Assembly: GCF_001905665.1 (NCBI RefSeq)
Contig: NZ_LIVX01000002.1
Location: 631,420 to 695,419, forward strand
Direction of reading: 5' to 3'
Length of the DNA stretch: 64,000 nucleotides
Origin: Streptomyces sp. CB02261
GTDB taxonomy: Bacteria; Actinomycetota; Actinomycetes; Streptomycetales; Streptomycetaceae
The notes under the pieces were generated by a model. That model saw only the letters and a list, made by a program, of their open reading frames with translations, was not told where the DNA came from and did no database searches. Each line of letters starts with the position of its first letter. The stretch's first letter is position 1. Positions 53,258 to 62,895 of the stretch are shown in pieces. The position numbers were made by a program, and so were the translations under genes.

Positions 53258-54697
53258 CTACGCGCCCGCGCGCACGTCCCGCCACGCCCCGCCCAGTGCT
53301 CCCGCGACCTCCGACGCCGTCACCGGGCCCCGTCCCTCCGACGCCCGACGGGCCGCCAGACCGTGCAGGTACGCGGCGCACGAGGCCGCGTCCACCGGGA
53401 GGAGGCCCGCCGCCAGGAGGGAGCCCGCGAGGCCCGAGAGGACGTCGCCGCTGCCGGCCGTGGCCAGCCAGCCGGTCCCGGTGGGATTCACCCGAACGGG
53501 GCCGCCGTCCGGGCCGTACACCAGCGTCGTCGATCCCTTGAGGAGCACCGTCGCCCCGAACCGCGCCGCCAGTTCCCGCACCGCGGCGAGCCGGCCCGCC
53601 TCCACCTCCTCGCGGGCCACGCCGAGCAGCGCCGCCGCCTCTCCCGCGTGCGGGGTGAGGAGCGTCGGCGCGGAGCGGGCCCGGACCAGGGCGGGGTCCA
53701 GGCCCCGCAGCCCGTCGGCGTCGACGAGGACCGGCACCTCGGAGGCGAGGACCTCCGCGACGCCGGGCCCTTCGCCGAGTCCGGGCCCGACGACCCAGGC
53801 CTGGACGCGCCCCGCCTTGTCCGGGGGCCCCGCGTGGACGAGGGTCTCGGGGTGCCGGGCGATCACCGCGTCGGCCGCGGGTCCGACGTACCGCACGGCC
53901 CCCGCCCCGCCCCGCAGCGCCCCCTCGACGGCGAGGACGGCCGCTCCCGGGTAGCGGGCGGAGCCGGCGACGACGCCGAGGACTCCGCGCCGGTACTTGT
54001 CGCTCTCGGCGCCGGGCACGGGCAGCAGCCGCGCCACGTCCTGGTGCTGGAGCGCCTCCAGGTCGGGTACGCCCGGCAGTTCGGCACCGAGCCCGATGTC
54101 GACGAGCCGCAGCGCGCCCGCGTACTCCCGCGCGGGGTCGACGAGCAGCCCCGGCTTGTAGGTGCCGAAGGTGACGGTGACGTCCGCGCGCAGCGCCTCG
54201 CCCGCCACCTCGCCCGTGTCCGCGTCGACACCGCTCGGCAGGTCGACGGCGACGACGACGGCGTCGGAGCCGCGCGCGGCCCGGGTGACGGGCACGACGT
54301 CGGGCCGGAGCCCACCCCGGCCGCCGATGCCGGTGATGCCGTCGATGACGAGGTCGGCGGTGGCGAGCGGCTCGAACGGGTCGTCGGCGATCCGGCCCCC
54401 GGCCGCCCGGAGGGCCGCGAGCCCGCCCTCGTGGGCGCGGGCGGCGAGCAGGACGGCGGTCACCCCGGCGCCGCGCCGGGCGAGTCGGGCCCCGGCGTAC
54501 AGGGCGTCGCCGCCGTTGTCGCCGCCGCCGACGAGGAGGACGACCCTCGCCCCGTACACCCGCCCCTTGCCCAGGAGCGAACAGCAGGCGGCGGCGAGCC
54601 CGGCGGCCGCCCGCACCATGAGGGCGTCTTCCGGCAGCCCGGCCATGAGGGCGGCCTCGGCGGCCCGGACGGTCTCCACGCGGTGTGCGGTACGCAT
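53258..54697 (-). CDS. nnr: bifunctional NAD(P)H-hydrate epimerase/dehydratase
   Basis: A 479-residue fusion repairing damaged NAD(P)H hydrates. The N-terminal YjeF_N epimerase domain has VVLLVGGGDNGGDALYAGARL and VAVDLPSGVDADTGEV; the C-terminal YjeF_C ADP-dependent dehydratase has VVGPGLGEGPG, LTPHAGEAAALLG and the NPTGTGWLATAGSGDVLSGLAG phosphate-binding motif. Both halves are complete. CAGACT lies seven bases before ATG 54697, preferred over TTG 54703. Confidence 0.95.
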   Translation of the reverse strand: MRTAHRVETVRAAEAALMAGLPEDALMVRAAAGLAAACCSLLGKGRVYGARVVLLVGGGDNGGDALYAGARLARRGAGVTAVLLAARAHEGGLAALRAAGGRIADDPFEPLATADLVIDGITGIGGRGGLRPDVVPVTRAARGSDAVVVAVDLPSGVDADTGEVAGEALRADVTVTFGTYKPGLLVDPAREYAGALRLVDIGLGAELPGVPDLEALQHQDVARLLPVPGAESDKYRRGVLGVVAGSARYPGAAVLAVEGALRGGAGAVRYVGPAADAVIARHPETLVHAGPPDKAGRVQAWVVGPGLGEGPGVAEVLASEVPVLVDADGLRGLDPALVRARSAPTLLTPHAGEAAALLGVAREEVEAGRLAAVRELAARFGATVLLKGSTTLVYGPDGGPVRVNPTGTGWLATAGSGDVLSGLAGSLLAAGLLPVDAASCAAYLHGLAARRASEGRGPVTASEVAGALGGAWRDVRAGA

Positions 54698-54797
54698 GGT
54701 CAACAGTCTGCCGCAGTCCTCAAGGCCGTGCCCGGAGGACGGGTTGACGTTCCCTCACCGAGGGTCCGCGGCGATCGAAATGACGACGAGCATCCCG

Positions 54798-55166
54798 TCA
54801 CCCCTCCGCGATCACCACCGCCGAGGCCACCCCCGCGTCGTGGCTGAGCGAGACGTGCCAGTTCCGCACGCCCAGTTCCTCCGCCCGCGCCGCCACCGTG
54901 CCGCGCACCCGCAGCCGCGGCTGACCGGTGCCCTCGACGAACACCTCGGCGTCCGTCCAGTGCAGCCCGCCGGGCGCGCCGAGCGCCTTCGCCAGCGCCT
55001 CCTTCGCCGCGAACCGCACCGCGAGGGAGGCCGGACCGCGCCGCTCGCCGCTGGGGAGCATCAGCTCCTCTTCGAGGAAGAGGCGCTGGAGCAGCCCCGG
55101 TGTCCTCTCGATCGACGCGGCGAAACGGTCGATCTCCGCCACGTCGATCCCCACCCCAATGATCAT
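54798..55166 (-). CDS. acpS: holo-[acyl-carrier-protein] synthase
   Basis: A 122-residue AcpS that transfers phosphopantetheine from CoA to fatty-acid [15 protein letters not shown] carries the metal-binding Asp and [12 protein letters not shown] the Glu/Lys, with [21 protein letters not shown] at the end. It starts seven bases after the glmS stop. Confidence 0.95.
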   Translation of the reverse strand: MIIGVGIDVAEIDRFAASIERTPGLLQRLFLEEELMLPSGERRGPASLAVRFAAKEALAKALGAPGGLHWTDAEVFVEGTGQPRLRVRGTVAARAEELGVRNWHVSLSHDAGVASAVVIAEG

Positions 55167-55173
55167 TTCCCAC

Positions 55174-57021
55174 TCACTCCACGGTCACGGACTTGGCCAG
55201 GTTGCGCGGCTGGTCCACCTCGTTGCCCCGCGCGGTGGCGAGCTCGCAGGCGAAGACCTGGAGCGGCACCGTGGAGACCAGCGGCTGGAGCAGCGTAGGC
55301 GTGGCCGGGATCCGGATGAGGTGGTCGGCGTACGGGACGACGGCGTCGTCGCCCTCCTCCGCGATGACGATGGTCCGCGCCCCGCGGGCCCTGATCTCCT
55401 GGATGTTGGAGACGATCTTGTCGTGGAGGACCGAACGGCCCCTGGCCGAGGGCACCACGACGACCACCGGCATGTCCTCCTCGATGAGGGCGATCGGCCC
55501 GTGCTTGAGCTCTCCCGCCGCGAAGCCCTCGGCGTGCATGTACGCGAGTTCCTTGAGCTTCAGGGCGCCTTCGAGGGCGACGGGGTAGCCCACGTGCCGG
55601 CCGAGGAAGAGGACGGTGTCCTTGTGGGCGAGGGAGCGGGCGAGGGCGCGGACCGGCTCCATCGTCGCGAGGACCCGCTCGACCTCGTCACCGATCCGGG
55701 CGAGCTCCCGGACGACGGCGTGGATCTCGTCGCCCCACTTGGTGCCGCGCACCTGTCCCAGGTACAGCGCGAGGAGGTAGCAGGCGACGAGCTGGGTGAG
55801 GAAGGCCTTCGTGGACGCGACGGCGACCTCGGGCCCGGCGTGCGTGTACAGCACGGCGTCCGACTCGCGGGGGATGGTCGATCCGTTGGTGTTGCAGACG
55901 GCGAGGACCTTCGCGCCCTGCTCGCGGGCGTGCCGCAGCGCCATCAGGGTGTCCATGGTCTCGCCGGACTGGGAGATCGCGACGACGAGGGTGCGCTGGT
56001 CGAGGATCGGGTCCCGGTAGCGGAACTCGCTGGCGAGTTCGACCTCGCAGGGGATCCGGGTCCAGTGCTCGATGGCGTACTTGGCGATGAGCCCGGCGTG
56101 GAAGGCGGTGCCGCAGGCGATGATGACGACCTTGTCGGCCTCGCGGAGCACACGGTCGGGGATGCGCACCTCGTCGAGGCTGAGCCGTCCCGCGCCGTCG
56201 ATGCGGCCGAGGAGGGTGTCGGCGACGGCCTTGGGCTGCTCGGCGATCTCCTTGAGCATGAAGTGGTCGTAGCCGCCCTTCTCGGCGGCGGAGGCGTCCC
56301 AGTCGACGTGGTAGGCCCGTACGTCGGCGGGCGCGCCGTCGAAGTCGGTGACGGTGACGCCGTCCCTGGTCAGCTCGACGACCTGGTCCTGCCCGAGTTC
56401 GACGGCCGAGCGGGTGTGGGCGATGAAGGCGGACACGTCGGAGGCGAGGAAGTTCTCTCCTTCGCCGACGCCGACGACGAGCGGCGAGTTCCGGCGGGCG
56501 CCGACGACCACGTCCGGCTGGTCCGCGTGCACGGCGACCAGGGTGAACGCCCCGTCGAGCCGCCGGCACACGAGCCGCATGGCCTCCGCGAGGTCCTCGA
56601 CGGAGGAGAACTCCTCGGCGAGGAGGTGGGCGACGACCTCGGTGTCCGTCTCGGAGAGCAGGTCGTGGCCGCGTTCCGCGAGCTCCTCGCGCAGGGCGGC
56701 GAAGTTCTCGATGATGCCGTTGTGGACGACGGCGACGCGCCCCGCGTTGTCCAGGTGCGGGTGCGCGTTGGCGTCGGTCGGCCCGCCGTGGGTGGCCCAG
56801 CGGGTGTGTCCGATGCCCACGGACCCGCCGGCCAGCGGCCGCTCGCCGAGCTCCTTCTCCAGGTTGAGGAGCTTGCCCGCCTTCTTCGCCGCGGCGAGCC
56901 CTCCGTCGGAGAGCACCGCGACCCCGGCCGAGTCGTAGCCCCGGTATTCGAGCCTCTTGAGGCCCTTGACCACCACATCAAGCGCCGACTGCCCGCCGAC
57001 GTATCCCACGATTCCACACAT
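55174..57021 (-). CDS. glmS: glutamine-fructose-6-phosphate aminotransferase (isomerising)
   Basis: A 615-residue enzyme making glucosamine 6-phosphate for cell wall precursors. The N-terminal amidotransferase begins [10 protein letters not shown] with nucleophile Cys2, and [16 protein letters not shown] follows. Two SIS sugar-isomerase domains show [34 protein letters not shown] and the terminal LAKSVTVE. Because Cys2 must be N-terminal, ATG 57021 is certain, and TAGGCT lies six bases upstream, a solid example of the leaderless geometry. Confidence 0.97.
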   Translation of the reverse strand: MCGIVGYVGGQSALDVVVKGLKRLEYRGYDSAGVAVLSDGGLAAAKKAGKLLNLEKELGERPLAGGSVGIGHTRWATHGGPTDANAHPHLDNAGRVAVVHNGIIENFAALREELAERGHDLLSETDTEVVAHLLAEEFSSVEDLAEAMRLVCRRLDGAFTLVAVHADQPDVVVGARRNSPLVVGVGEGENFLASDVSAFIAHTRSAVELGQDQVVELTRDGVTVTDFDGAPADVRAYHVDWDASAAEKGGYDHFMLKEIAEQPKAVADTLLGRIDGAGRLSLDEVRIPDRVLREADKVVIIACGTAFHAGLIAKYAIEHWTRIPCEVELASEFRYRDPILDQRTLVVAISQSGETMDTLMALRHAREQGAKVLAVCNTNGSTIPRESDAVLYTHAGPEVAVASTKAFLTQLVACYLLALYLGQVRGTKWGDEIHAVVRELARIGDEVERVLATMEPVRALARSLAHKDTVLFLGRHVGYPVALEGALKLKELAYMHAEGFAAGELKHGPIALIEEDMPVVVVVPSARGRSVLHDKIVSNIQEIRARGARTIVIAEEGDDAVVPYADHLIRIPATPTLLQPLVSTVPLQVFACELATARGNEVDQPRNLAKSVTVE

Positions 57022-57027
57022 GACGGA

Positions 57028-57033
57028 AGCCTA
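57028..57033 (-). promoter_or_regulatory. -10-like TAGGCT, leaderless start of glmS
   Basis: TAGGCT, six bases, ATG 57021. The start codon is fixed independently by catalytic Cys2, so the placement is informative. Confidence 0.6.
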
Positions 57034-57167
57034 GGACGGATGGCGCCGGGAGGCCCGGAGTCGGCGGAGTTCGGCGGGTGCGCGTCGGCGGTGCGGCCGG
57101 ATCACGTCGCACGGCTCGGGCGGGGGCGGGCCGGACGGCCCGGGCCCCCCGGTCCCGGGCCCGCGCG

Positions 57168-57935
57168 TCAGCCCAGCTTCTTGACCTGGGCGTCGATGAC
57201 GGCCGTCGGCAGCACCTTGACGCCGCCGGAGGCGACGGTGATGGTCGAGAACGACGCGAGCGCGTTGCCCTTGCGGAGGACGACCAGCTTGCTGACGAAG
57301 GGCCTGCCCTCCATGTCGCTGGTGACGGTGAACGCCACCGACTCGTCTCCGGCGGTCACGCTCACCGGCTCGACCTTGCTGACCTTCGTCTTCTCCTGGG
57401 CGTGGACCACGGTGAAGCCGCCGGCGCACTCGGTGCCGGCCTTCTTCACCGAGGCGAAGGCCTCCTGGGCGCCCTGCCCGTCGTACGAGCCGAGCGTGAC
57501 CGCCGTGATGTGGACGCCGAGCCCGTTGAGGAGCGCGTCCTCCGGCGAGGCGGTCGCGCTCTTCTTCGGCTCTTCGAGCACCTGGCGCTGCGCGGAGGCG
57601 GCGGCCGAGCCGGGCGAGATGAACGACATGGCGTGGGCGATCGGCGCGCAGGCGGCCTTGTCGGTGGTGACCTTGTCCGCCGACACGATCTCGTCGGCCT
57701 TGGCCTTCTGGACCTGGTGGCCCTTGATGTCGGCCGTCTCGACGATCAGCTTGTCCAGCTCGGCGGCGGACAGCGCCTCGGCGGCGGGCGCGGTGGAGGA
57801 GGCGGAGGCGCCGGGCGCGCTCTCCGTGCCCTTGCCCTTGTCGCCGCTCTCCTTCCCACCCCCGCAGGCGGTGACGAGCAGGGCGAGGGAGACGGCCGTG
57901 GTGGCCAGGGCGGCGGTTCGGATGGGTGTACGCAC
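57168..57935 (-). CDS. secreted lipoprotein, unknown function
   Basis: A 255-residue protein with a lipoprotein signal ([19 protein letters not shown], Cys24). The mature protein has an Ala/Ser linker and two related halves (about 60-150 and 155-250) with repeated [23 protein letters not shown] and [19 protein letters not shown] segments, resembling other actinobacterial sensor-like lipoproteins. GTG 57935 starts it; no strong ribosome site. Divergent from coaA. Confidence 0.75.
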   Translation of the reverse strand: MRTPIRTAALATTAVSLALLVTACGGGKESGDKGKGTESAPGASASSTAPAAEALSAAELDKLIVETADIKGHQVQKAKADEIVSADKVTTDKAACAPIAHAMSFISPGSAAASAQRQVLEEPKKSATASPEDALLNGLGVHITAVTLGSYDGQGAQEAFASVKKAGTECAGGFTVVHAQEKTKVSKVEPVSVTAGDESVAFTVTSDMEGRPFVSKLVVLRKGNALASFSTITVASGGVKVLPTAVIDAQVKKLG

Positions 57936-58115
57936 AGGTGGTGGCTCTCTGTTCTCTTCGTGTCTCTCGTGCCGTCCGGGGACGGCTCCCCCCGCGTGAA
58001 GTACACGAGCCCACGCGGCAACAGCATGATCACCGTAGAGGAGGGGGCCGACAACGGGGTTTTCCGCGTGACCCACCCCACGATCCGCGAAGACCCACGG
58101 AGGCCCCGGACCCCT

Positions 58116-58121
58116 GACAAT
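58116..58121 (+). promoter_or_regulatory. -10-like GACAAT, leaderless start of coaA
   Basis: GACAAT, six bases, GTG 58128. There is no purine-rich ribosome site in the usual place. Confidence 0.5.
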
Positions 58122-58127
58122 GGCGGG

Positions 58128-59126
58128 GTGATCACTTCGCCGCCACGAAGCCCCCACGGCAACGGCTCCGCTCCCCGCCGGCCCTCCGAGGCGACCCCCT
58201 ACGTCGACCTCACCCGGGCCGAGTGGAGCGACCTGCGCGACAAGACGCCGCTGCCGCTCACCGCCGACGAGGTCGAGCGGCTCCGCGGGCTCGGGGACGT
58301 CATCGACCTCGACGAGGTACGGGACATCTATCTGCCGCTGTCCCGGCTGCTCAACCTGTACGTCCAGGCCACCAGCGGTCTGCGCGGCGCCCTCAACACC
58401 TTCCTCGGCGAGAGCGCGGAGCAGCGGGGCACGCCCTTCGTCATAGGGGTCGCCGGTTCGGTGGCCGTCGGCAAGTCGACGGTCTCCCGGCTCCTCCAGG
58501 CGCTGCTCGCCCGCTGGCCGGAGCACCCGCGCGTGGAGCTGGTCACCACGGACGCCTTCCTCTACCCGATGGAGGAGCTGAAGGCGCGCGGCCTCATGTC
58601 CCGCAAGGGTTTCCCCGAGTCGTACGACCGCCGGGCCCTGACCCGGTTCGTCGCGGACATCAAGGCGGGCAAGGAGGAGGTCACGGCGCCGGTCTACTCC
58701 CACCTGATCTACGACCGCGTGCCCGGGGAGCGGCTCGTCGTCCGCCGCCCGGACATCCTGATCGTGGAGGGGCTGAACGTCCTCCAGCCGGCGCTTCCCG
58801 GCCTGGACGGGCGGACCCGCGTCGGTCTCGCCGACTACTTCGACTTCTCGGTGTACGTGGACGCCCGGCCCGAGGACATCGAGCGCTGGTACCTCAACCG
58901 CTTCCGCAAGCTGCGCGACACCGCGTTCCAGAACCCCTCCTCGTACTTCCAGCGGTACACCCAGGTGTCCGAGGAGGAGGCCCTGGACTACGCCCGCACC
59001 ATGTGGCGGACCATCAACAAGGTGAACCTGCTGGAGAACGTGGCCCCGACCCGCGGCCGGGCCACCCTGGTGGTCCGCAAGGGACCCGACCACAAGGTGA
59101 AGCGGCTGAGCCTCCGTAAGCTCTGA
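58128..59126 (+). CDS. coaA: type I pantothenate kinase
   Basis: A 332-residue kinase, first committed step of coenzyme A synthesis. The Walker A reads [17 protein letters not shown] (about 108-124); [28 protein letters not shown] and [23 protein letters not shown] are CoaA signatures. The N-terminal 25 residues are extra. GTG 58128 start, leaderless geometry. The DUF389 gene follows by two bases. Confidence 0.95.
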   Translation: MITSPPRSPHGNGSAPRRPSEATPYVDLTRAEWSDLRDKTPLPLTADEVERLRGLGDVIDLDEVRDIYLPLSRLLNLYVQATSGLRGALNTFLGESAEQRGTPFVIGVAGSVAVGKSTVSRLLQALLARWPEHPRVELVTTDAFLYPMEELKARGLMSRKGFPESYDRRALTRFVADIKAGKEEVTAPVYSHLIYDRVPGERLVVRRPDILIVEGLNVLQPALPGLDGRTRVGLADYFDFSVYVDARPEDIERWYLNRFRKLRDTAFQNPSSYFQRYTQVSEEEALDYARTMWRTINKVNLLENVAPTRGRATLVVRKGPDHKVKRLSLRKL

Positions 59127-59128
59127 GG

Positions 59129-60094
59129 ATGCTGCATCTCCGGATGATCGTTCCGCCCGAACGCACCTCGGCCGCGGTCGGGCTCATCGAGTCGACAGTG
59201 GGCACCGCGCATCTGGTGGTGCTCCCGGGCGCGGCCCGGGACCCCGCGGGTGACGTCGTGATGTGCGACGTGGCCCGCGAGGCGGGGGACGAACTGCTCA
59301 GCGGGCTGCGCGAGCTGAGGATCGACCAGGACGGCTCGATCGCCGTGGGAGACATCGGCCTGTCCCTCTCCACGCGCGCGGACGCGGCCGAGAAGGAGGC
59401 ACCCGGCGAGGCCGCGGACGCGGTGATCTGGGAACAGTTGTCGGAGGCGACCCACGAGGAGTCGTCGCTCTCGATCACCTACTGCGCGTTCATGATCCTG
59501 GCGACGATGATCGCTGCCTGTGGTGTCGTCCTGGACAACGCGGTCCTGATCGTGGGCGCCATGGCCGTCGGTCCGGAGTTCGGTCCGCTCGCCGGCGTGT
59601 GCACGGCGGTGGTGCGGCGCGCTCCCCGACTGGCGGGGCGGTCGCTGTCCGCCCTGCTCATCGGCTTCGCGGCGGCGATCGCGGCGACGACGCTGTTCAG
59701 CTTGGGCATGGACGCGCTCGATCTGTTCAGCCGGGAGCGGCTGGACGGGGAGCGCCCCAACACCAGCTTCATCTGGCAGCCGGACCCCTTCTCCTTCGTC
59801 GTGGCGCTGCTCGCGGGCGTGGCCGGCATGCTCTCGCTGACCTCCGCCAAGTCCGGGGCCCTGGTGGGCGTGGCGATCTCGGTGACGACGGTCCCGGCGG
59901 GCGCGAACGCGGCCGTGGCCCTGAGCTACGGCGACTTCGGCCAGACGTGGGGCTCGATCGAGCAGCTGCTGCTCAACCTGTCCGGGATCATGCTGGCCGG
60001 CATCCTGACGCTGTACGGGCAGAAGCTGCTGTGGCGGACCCAGCGCGGCCACTGGCGTCGGCCCCCCGCACGTACCCCGGAGCCGAAGGGCTGA
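59129..60094 (+). CDS. DUF389 domain-containing membrane protein
   Basis: A 321-residue protein. The first 100 residues form a soluble ferredoxin-like domain (MLHLRMIVPPERTSAAVGLI, LRELRIDQDGSIAVGD); the rest has about six helices with the DUF389 signature YCAFMILATMIAACGVVLDN and VGAMAVGPEFGPLAG. Function unknown; related proteins are sometimes suggested to be transporters. It begins two bases after coaA and is probably coupled. Confidence 0.82.
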   Translation: MLHLRMIVPPERTSAAVGLIESTVGTAHLVVLPGAARDPAGDVVMCDVAREAGDELLSGLRELRIDQDGSIAVGDIGLSLSTRADAAEKEAPGEAADAVIWEQLSEATHEESSLSITYCAFMILATMIAACGVVLDNAVLIVGAMAVGPEFGPLAGVCTAVVRRAPRLAGRSLSALLIGFAAAIAATTLFSLGMDALDLFSRERLDGERPNTSFIWQPDPFSFVVALLAGVAGMLSLTSAKSGALVGVAISVTTVPAGANAAVALSYGDFGQTWGSIEQLLLNLSGIMLAGILTLYGQKLLWRTQRGHWRRPPARTPEPKG

Positions 60095-60133
60095 GGGCCC
60101 GGAGACGTACCCGGGAGGCCCACCGGAACCGAC

Positions 60134-60166
60134 GGAGGCCCCCACCGGACCGGTGGGGGCCTCCTT
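60134..60166. terminator. bidirectional terminator between DUF389 gene and glmM
   Basis: GGAGGCCCCCACCG (60134-60147), loop GAC, CGGTGGGGGCCTCC (60151-60164): a perfect 14-pair stem followed by TT. Confidence 0.85.
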
Positions 60167-60188
60167 GCATGACGATGCCTCAGGAAGA

Positions 60189-61547
60189 CTAGCCCAGCGA
60201 GGACTTCACGACGTCCGCGAGCCGCTGCGCGACCGCACGGGCCTGCTCGATGTCGGCGGCCTCGACCATGACGCGGACCAGCGGCTCGGTGCCGGAGGAG
60301 CGGAGCAGCACACGGCCGGTGGAGCCGAGCTCCCGCTCGGCCTCGACGACGGCGGCGGCCAGGTCACCGGAGGTGGAGACGCGCGACTTGTCGACGTCCT
60401 TCACGTTGATGAGGATCTGCGGCAGCCGCTCCATCACCCCGGCGAGGTCCGCGAGGGACTTGCCGGTGGCGGCGACCCGGGCGGCCAGCATGAGACCGGT
60501 GAGGGTGCCGTCGCCGGTGGTGGCGTGGTCGAGGACGATGACGTGCCCCGACTGCTCGCCGCCGAGGGCGTAACCGTGCTCCTTCATGGACTCCAGGACG
60601 TAGCGGTCGCCGACCGCGGTCTGGACGAGGTTCAGGCCCTCGCGCTCCATGGCGAGCTTGAAGCCCAGGTTGGACATGACGGTGGCGACGACGGTGTCGC
60701 CGCGAAGCGTCCCGGCCTCGCGCATGGCGAGGGCGAGCACGGCCAGGATCTGGTCGCCGTCGACCTCGTTGCCCGCGGCGTCCACGGCGAGGCAGCGGTC
60801 GGCGTCACCGTCGTGGGCGATGCCCAGGTCGGCGCCGTGCTGGACGACGGCGGCCTTGAGCAGCTCCAGGTGGGTGGAGCCGCAGCCGTCGTTGATGTTG
60901 AGGCCGTCCGGCTCGGCACCGATGGTGACGACCTCGGCACCGGCCCGGGAGAACGCCTCGGGCGAGACGCGGGCGGCGGCGCCGTGGGCCTCGTCGAGGA
61001 CGACCTTCAGACCGTCGAGACGGTTGGGGAGGACGGCGATGAGGTGGGCGACGTACGTGTCGAAGCCCTCCTCGTAGTCACGGACCCGGCCGACGCCGGC
61101 ACCGGTCGGACGCTCCCAGGGGGCGCCGGTGCGGTGCTCCTCGTACACGGCCTCGATCTTGTCCTCGAGCTCGTCGGCGAGCTTGTGGCCGCCGCGCGCG
61201 AAGAACTTGATGCCGTTGTCGGGCATGGCGTTGTGGCTCGCGGAGAGCATCACGCCGAGGTCGGCGCCGAGTACACCGGTGAGGTGGGCCACGGCCGGGG
61301 TCGGCAGGACGCCGACGCGCAGCACGTCGACACCGGCGCTGGCGAGCCCCGCCACGACGGCGGCCTCGAGGAACTCTCCGGAGGCGCGCGGGTCACGTCC
61401 GACCACGGCGACCGGCCGATGCCCCTCGAAGGTGCCCGCCTCGGCGAGCACGTGCGCCGCCGCGACCGACAGGCCCAGCGCCAGCTCCGCCGTCAGGTCC
61501 GCGTTGGCCACACCGCGTACGCCGTCCGTGCCGAAGAGTCGTCCCAC
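60189..61547 (-). CDS. glmM: phosphoglucosamine mutase
   Basis: A 452-residue enzyme converting glucosamine 6-phosphate to 1-phosphate, the step after GlmS. The phosphoserine motif is [13 protein letters not shown] (Ser104), the metal loop AHDGDADRC, the sugar loop [11 protein letters not shown], and [14 protein letters not shown] the phosphate-binding end. GTG 61547 has GGAGG six bases upstream. It follows rpsI on the same strand. Confidence 0.96.
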   Translation of the reverse strand: MGRLFGTDGVRGVANADLTAELALGLSVAAAHVLAEAGTFEGHRPVAVVGRDPRASGEFLEAAVVAGLASAGVDVLRVGVLPTPAVAHLTGVLGADLGVMLSASHNAMPDNGIKFFARGGHKLADELEDKIEAVYEEHRTGAPWERPTGAGVGRVRDYEEGFDTYVAHLIAVLPNRLDGLKVVLDEAHGAAARVSPEAFSRAGAEVVTIGAEPDGLNINDGCGSTHLELLKAAVVQHGADLGIAHDGDADRCLAVDAAGNEVDGDQILAVLALAMREAGTLRGDTVVATVMSNLGFKLAMEREGLNLVQTAVGDRYVLESMKEHGYALGGEQSGHVIVLDHATTGDGTLTGLMLAARVAATGKSLADLAGVMERLPQILINVKDVDKSRVSTSGDLAAAVVEAERELGSTGRVLLRSSGTEPLVRVMVEAADIEQARAVAQRLADVVKSSLG

Positions 61548-61600
61548 AGCTGTCCTCCGAAAATACGTGCCCAAGCTGATGAAAGGTGCAAAAGGTTATG

Positions 61601-61647
61601 AAAAAACGTACGCCCCGACGGCACGGGCAGTGCCGCCGGGGCGTACG
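61601..61647 (-). terminator. intrinsic terminator of the rplM-rpsI operon
   Basis: On the minus strand CGTACGCCCCGGCGGCAC, loop, GTGCCGTCGGGGCGTACG, then TTTTTT. A long stem with a T-tract, just past the rpsI stop. Confidence 0.9.
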
Positions 61648-61667
61648 AAAGCAGACCGAGCAGGCGA

Positions 61668-62180
61668 TTAACGCTTGCTGTACTGCGGGGCCTTACGGGC
61701 CTTCTTGAGACCGGCCTTCTTGCGCTCGACCGCACGGTCGTCGCGGGAGAGGAAGCCGGCCTTCTTCAGCGCCGGGCGGTTGTTCTCGACGTCCGCCTCG
61801 TTCAGCGCACGGGCCACGCCGAGGCGCAGGGCACCGGCCTGACCGGAGACACCGCCACCCGCGATGCGGGCGATGACGTCGTAGCGGTTGTCGAGCTCGA
61901 GCACCTTGAAGGGCTCGTTGACTTCCTGCTGGTGCACCTTGTTGGGGAAGTAGTCCTCAAGGGTGCGACCGTTGATCTTCCACTTGCCGGTGCCCGGAAC
62001 GATCCGGACGCGGGCGATGGCGTTCTTGCGACGGCCCAGGCCGGCGGCCGGCTGCGGGTCGCCGAAGCGGGACGCGAGCGACTCGGAGGTGTACTCACCC
62101 TCGACGAGCTCGGTCTCGGTGGTGTACTCCTCGACGCCCTCGAACTCGTCGACGGGGGTCTCGGGGGTGGTCTCGGCCAC
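61668..62180 (-). CDS. rpsI: 30S ribosomal protein S9
   Basis: A 170-residue S9. The core from residue 48 ([37 protein letters not shown]) ends in [23 protein letters not shown], the tail that reaches tRNA in the P site. The first 45 residues are an acidic extension usual in actinobacteria. It follows rplM by 44 bases. Confidence 0.97.
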   Translation of the reverse strand: MAETTPETPVDEFEGVEEYTTETELVEGEYTSESLASRFGDPQPAAGLGRRKNAIARVRIVPGTGKWKINGRTLEDYFPNKVHQQEVNEPFKVLELDNRYDVIARIAGGGVSGQAGALRLGVARALNEADVENNRPALKKAGFLSRDDRAVERKKAGLKKARKAPQYSKR

Positions 62181-62224
62181 GATTCTCCTCAGATTTCTTT
62201 CGTTCTTAGGGGGTGTGGCCGGAA

Positions 62225-62668
62225 CTACTGCGCGACCTGGGTGATCTCGAACGGGACCGGCTGCTGAGCAGCGTGCGGGTGGTTCTCGCCCGCGTAGACC
62301 TTCAGCTTCGAGAGCATCTGACGGCCCAGGGTGTTCTTGGGGATCATGCCCTTGATGGCCTTCTCGACGGCCTTCTCGGGGTTCTTGGCGAGCAGCTCGT
62401 CGTAACGGACGGAGCGCAGACCACCCGGGAAGCCGGAGTGGCGGTAAGCCAGCTTCTGGGTCTTCTTGTTGCCGGACAGGTGGACCTTGTCAGCATTGAT
62501 GATGATGACGAAGTCGCCCATGTCCATGTGGGGGGCGTACACCGGCTTGTGCTTGCCTCGCAGGAGGTTCGCAGCCGTGGTCGCCAGACGGCCCAGGACA
62601 ACGTCCTGCGCGTCGATGATGTGCCACTGGCGAGAGACATCGCCGGGCTTGGGGCTGTACGTACGCAC
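62225..62668 (-). CDS. rplM: 50S ribosomal protein L13
   Basis: A 147-residue L13. It begins [21 protein letters not shown] and contains [21 protein letters not shown] and [18 protein letters not shown]. Normal length. First gene of the rplM-rpsI operon, preceded by a leader of about 170 bases. Confidence 0.97.
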   Translation of the reverse strand: MRTYSPKPGDVSRQWHIIDAQDVVLGRLATTAANLLRGKHKPVYAPHMDMGDFVIIINADKVHLSGNKKTQKLAYRHSGFPGGLRSVRYDELLAKNPEKAVEKAIKGMIPKNTLGRQMLSKLKVYAGENHPHAAQQPVPFEITQVAQ

Positions 62669-62840
62669 TTCGTAGCCTTCGCTTCTTCAGTGGATGGAGT
62701 CCAGACACACCTGAAGCGATCATGCAGCTGGGGCCTGCACTGCCGGGAACACCGCCCGTATGCGAGCCACTGGTAACTGCTCCAGGGAACCTGCGTATGG
62801 GCCCTTCGCGTGTAAACGACGAAGCCGATACGCATAACAA
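62669..62840 (-). promoter_or_regulatory. rplM 5' leader
   Basis: About 172 transcribed, non-coding bases between the predicted start near 62841 and the rplM ATG. Ribosomal-protein leaders often bind their own product; no known L13 leader motif was recognised here. Confidence 0.4.
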
Positions 62841-62846
62841 ACCGCA

Positions 62847-62876
62847 ACAGTACCCGCGCCACCCCCGACGGGTCAA
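62847..62876 (-). promoter_or_regulatory. rplM promoter
   Basis: On the minus strand TTGACC (62876-62871), 18 bases, TACTGT (62852-62847), a good match to the housekeeping consensus TTGACN/TANNNT. Confidence 0.75.
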
Positions 62877-62895
62877 AAGACCGCGAGCCCCCAGG

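Noticed and set aside
54928..57999. 1023-residue plus-strand frame opposite acpS, glmS and the lipoprotein gene
   Set aside because: Spans three real genes and their gaps in antisense; low-complexity translation.
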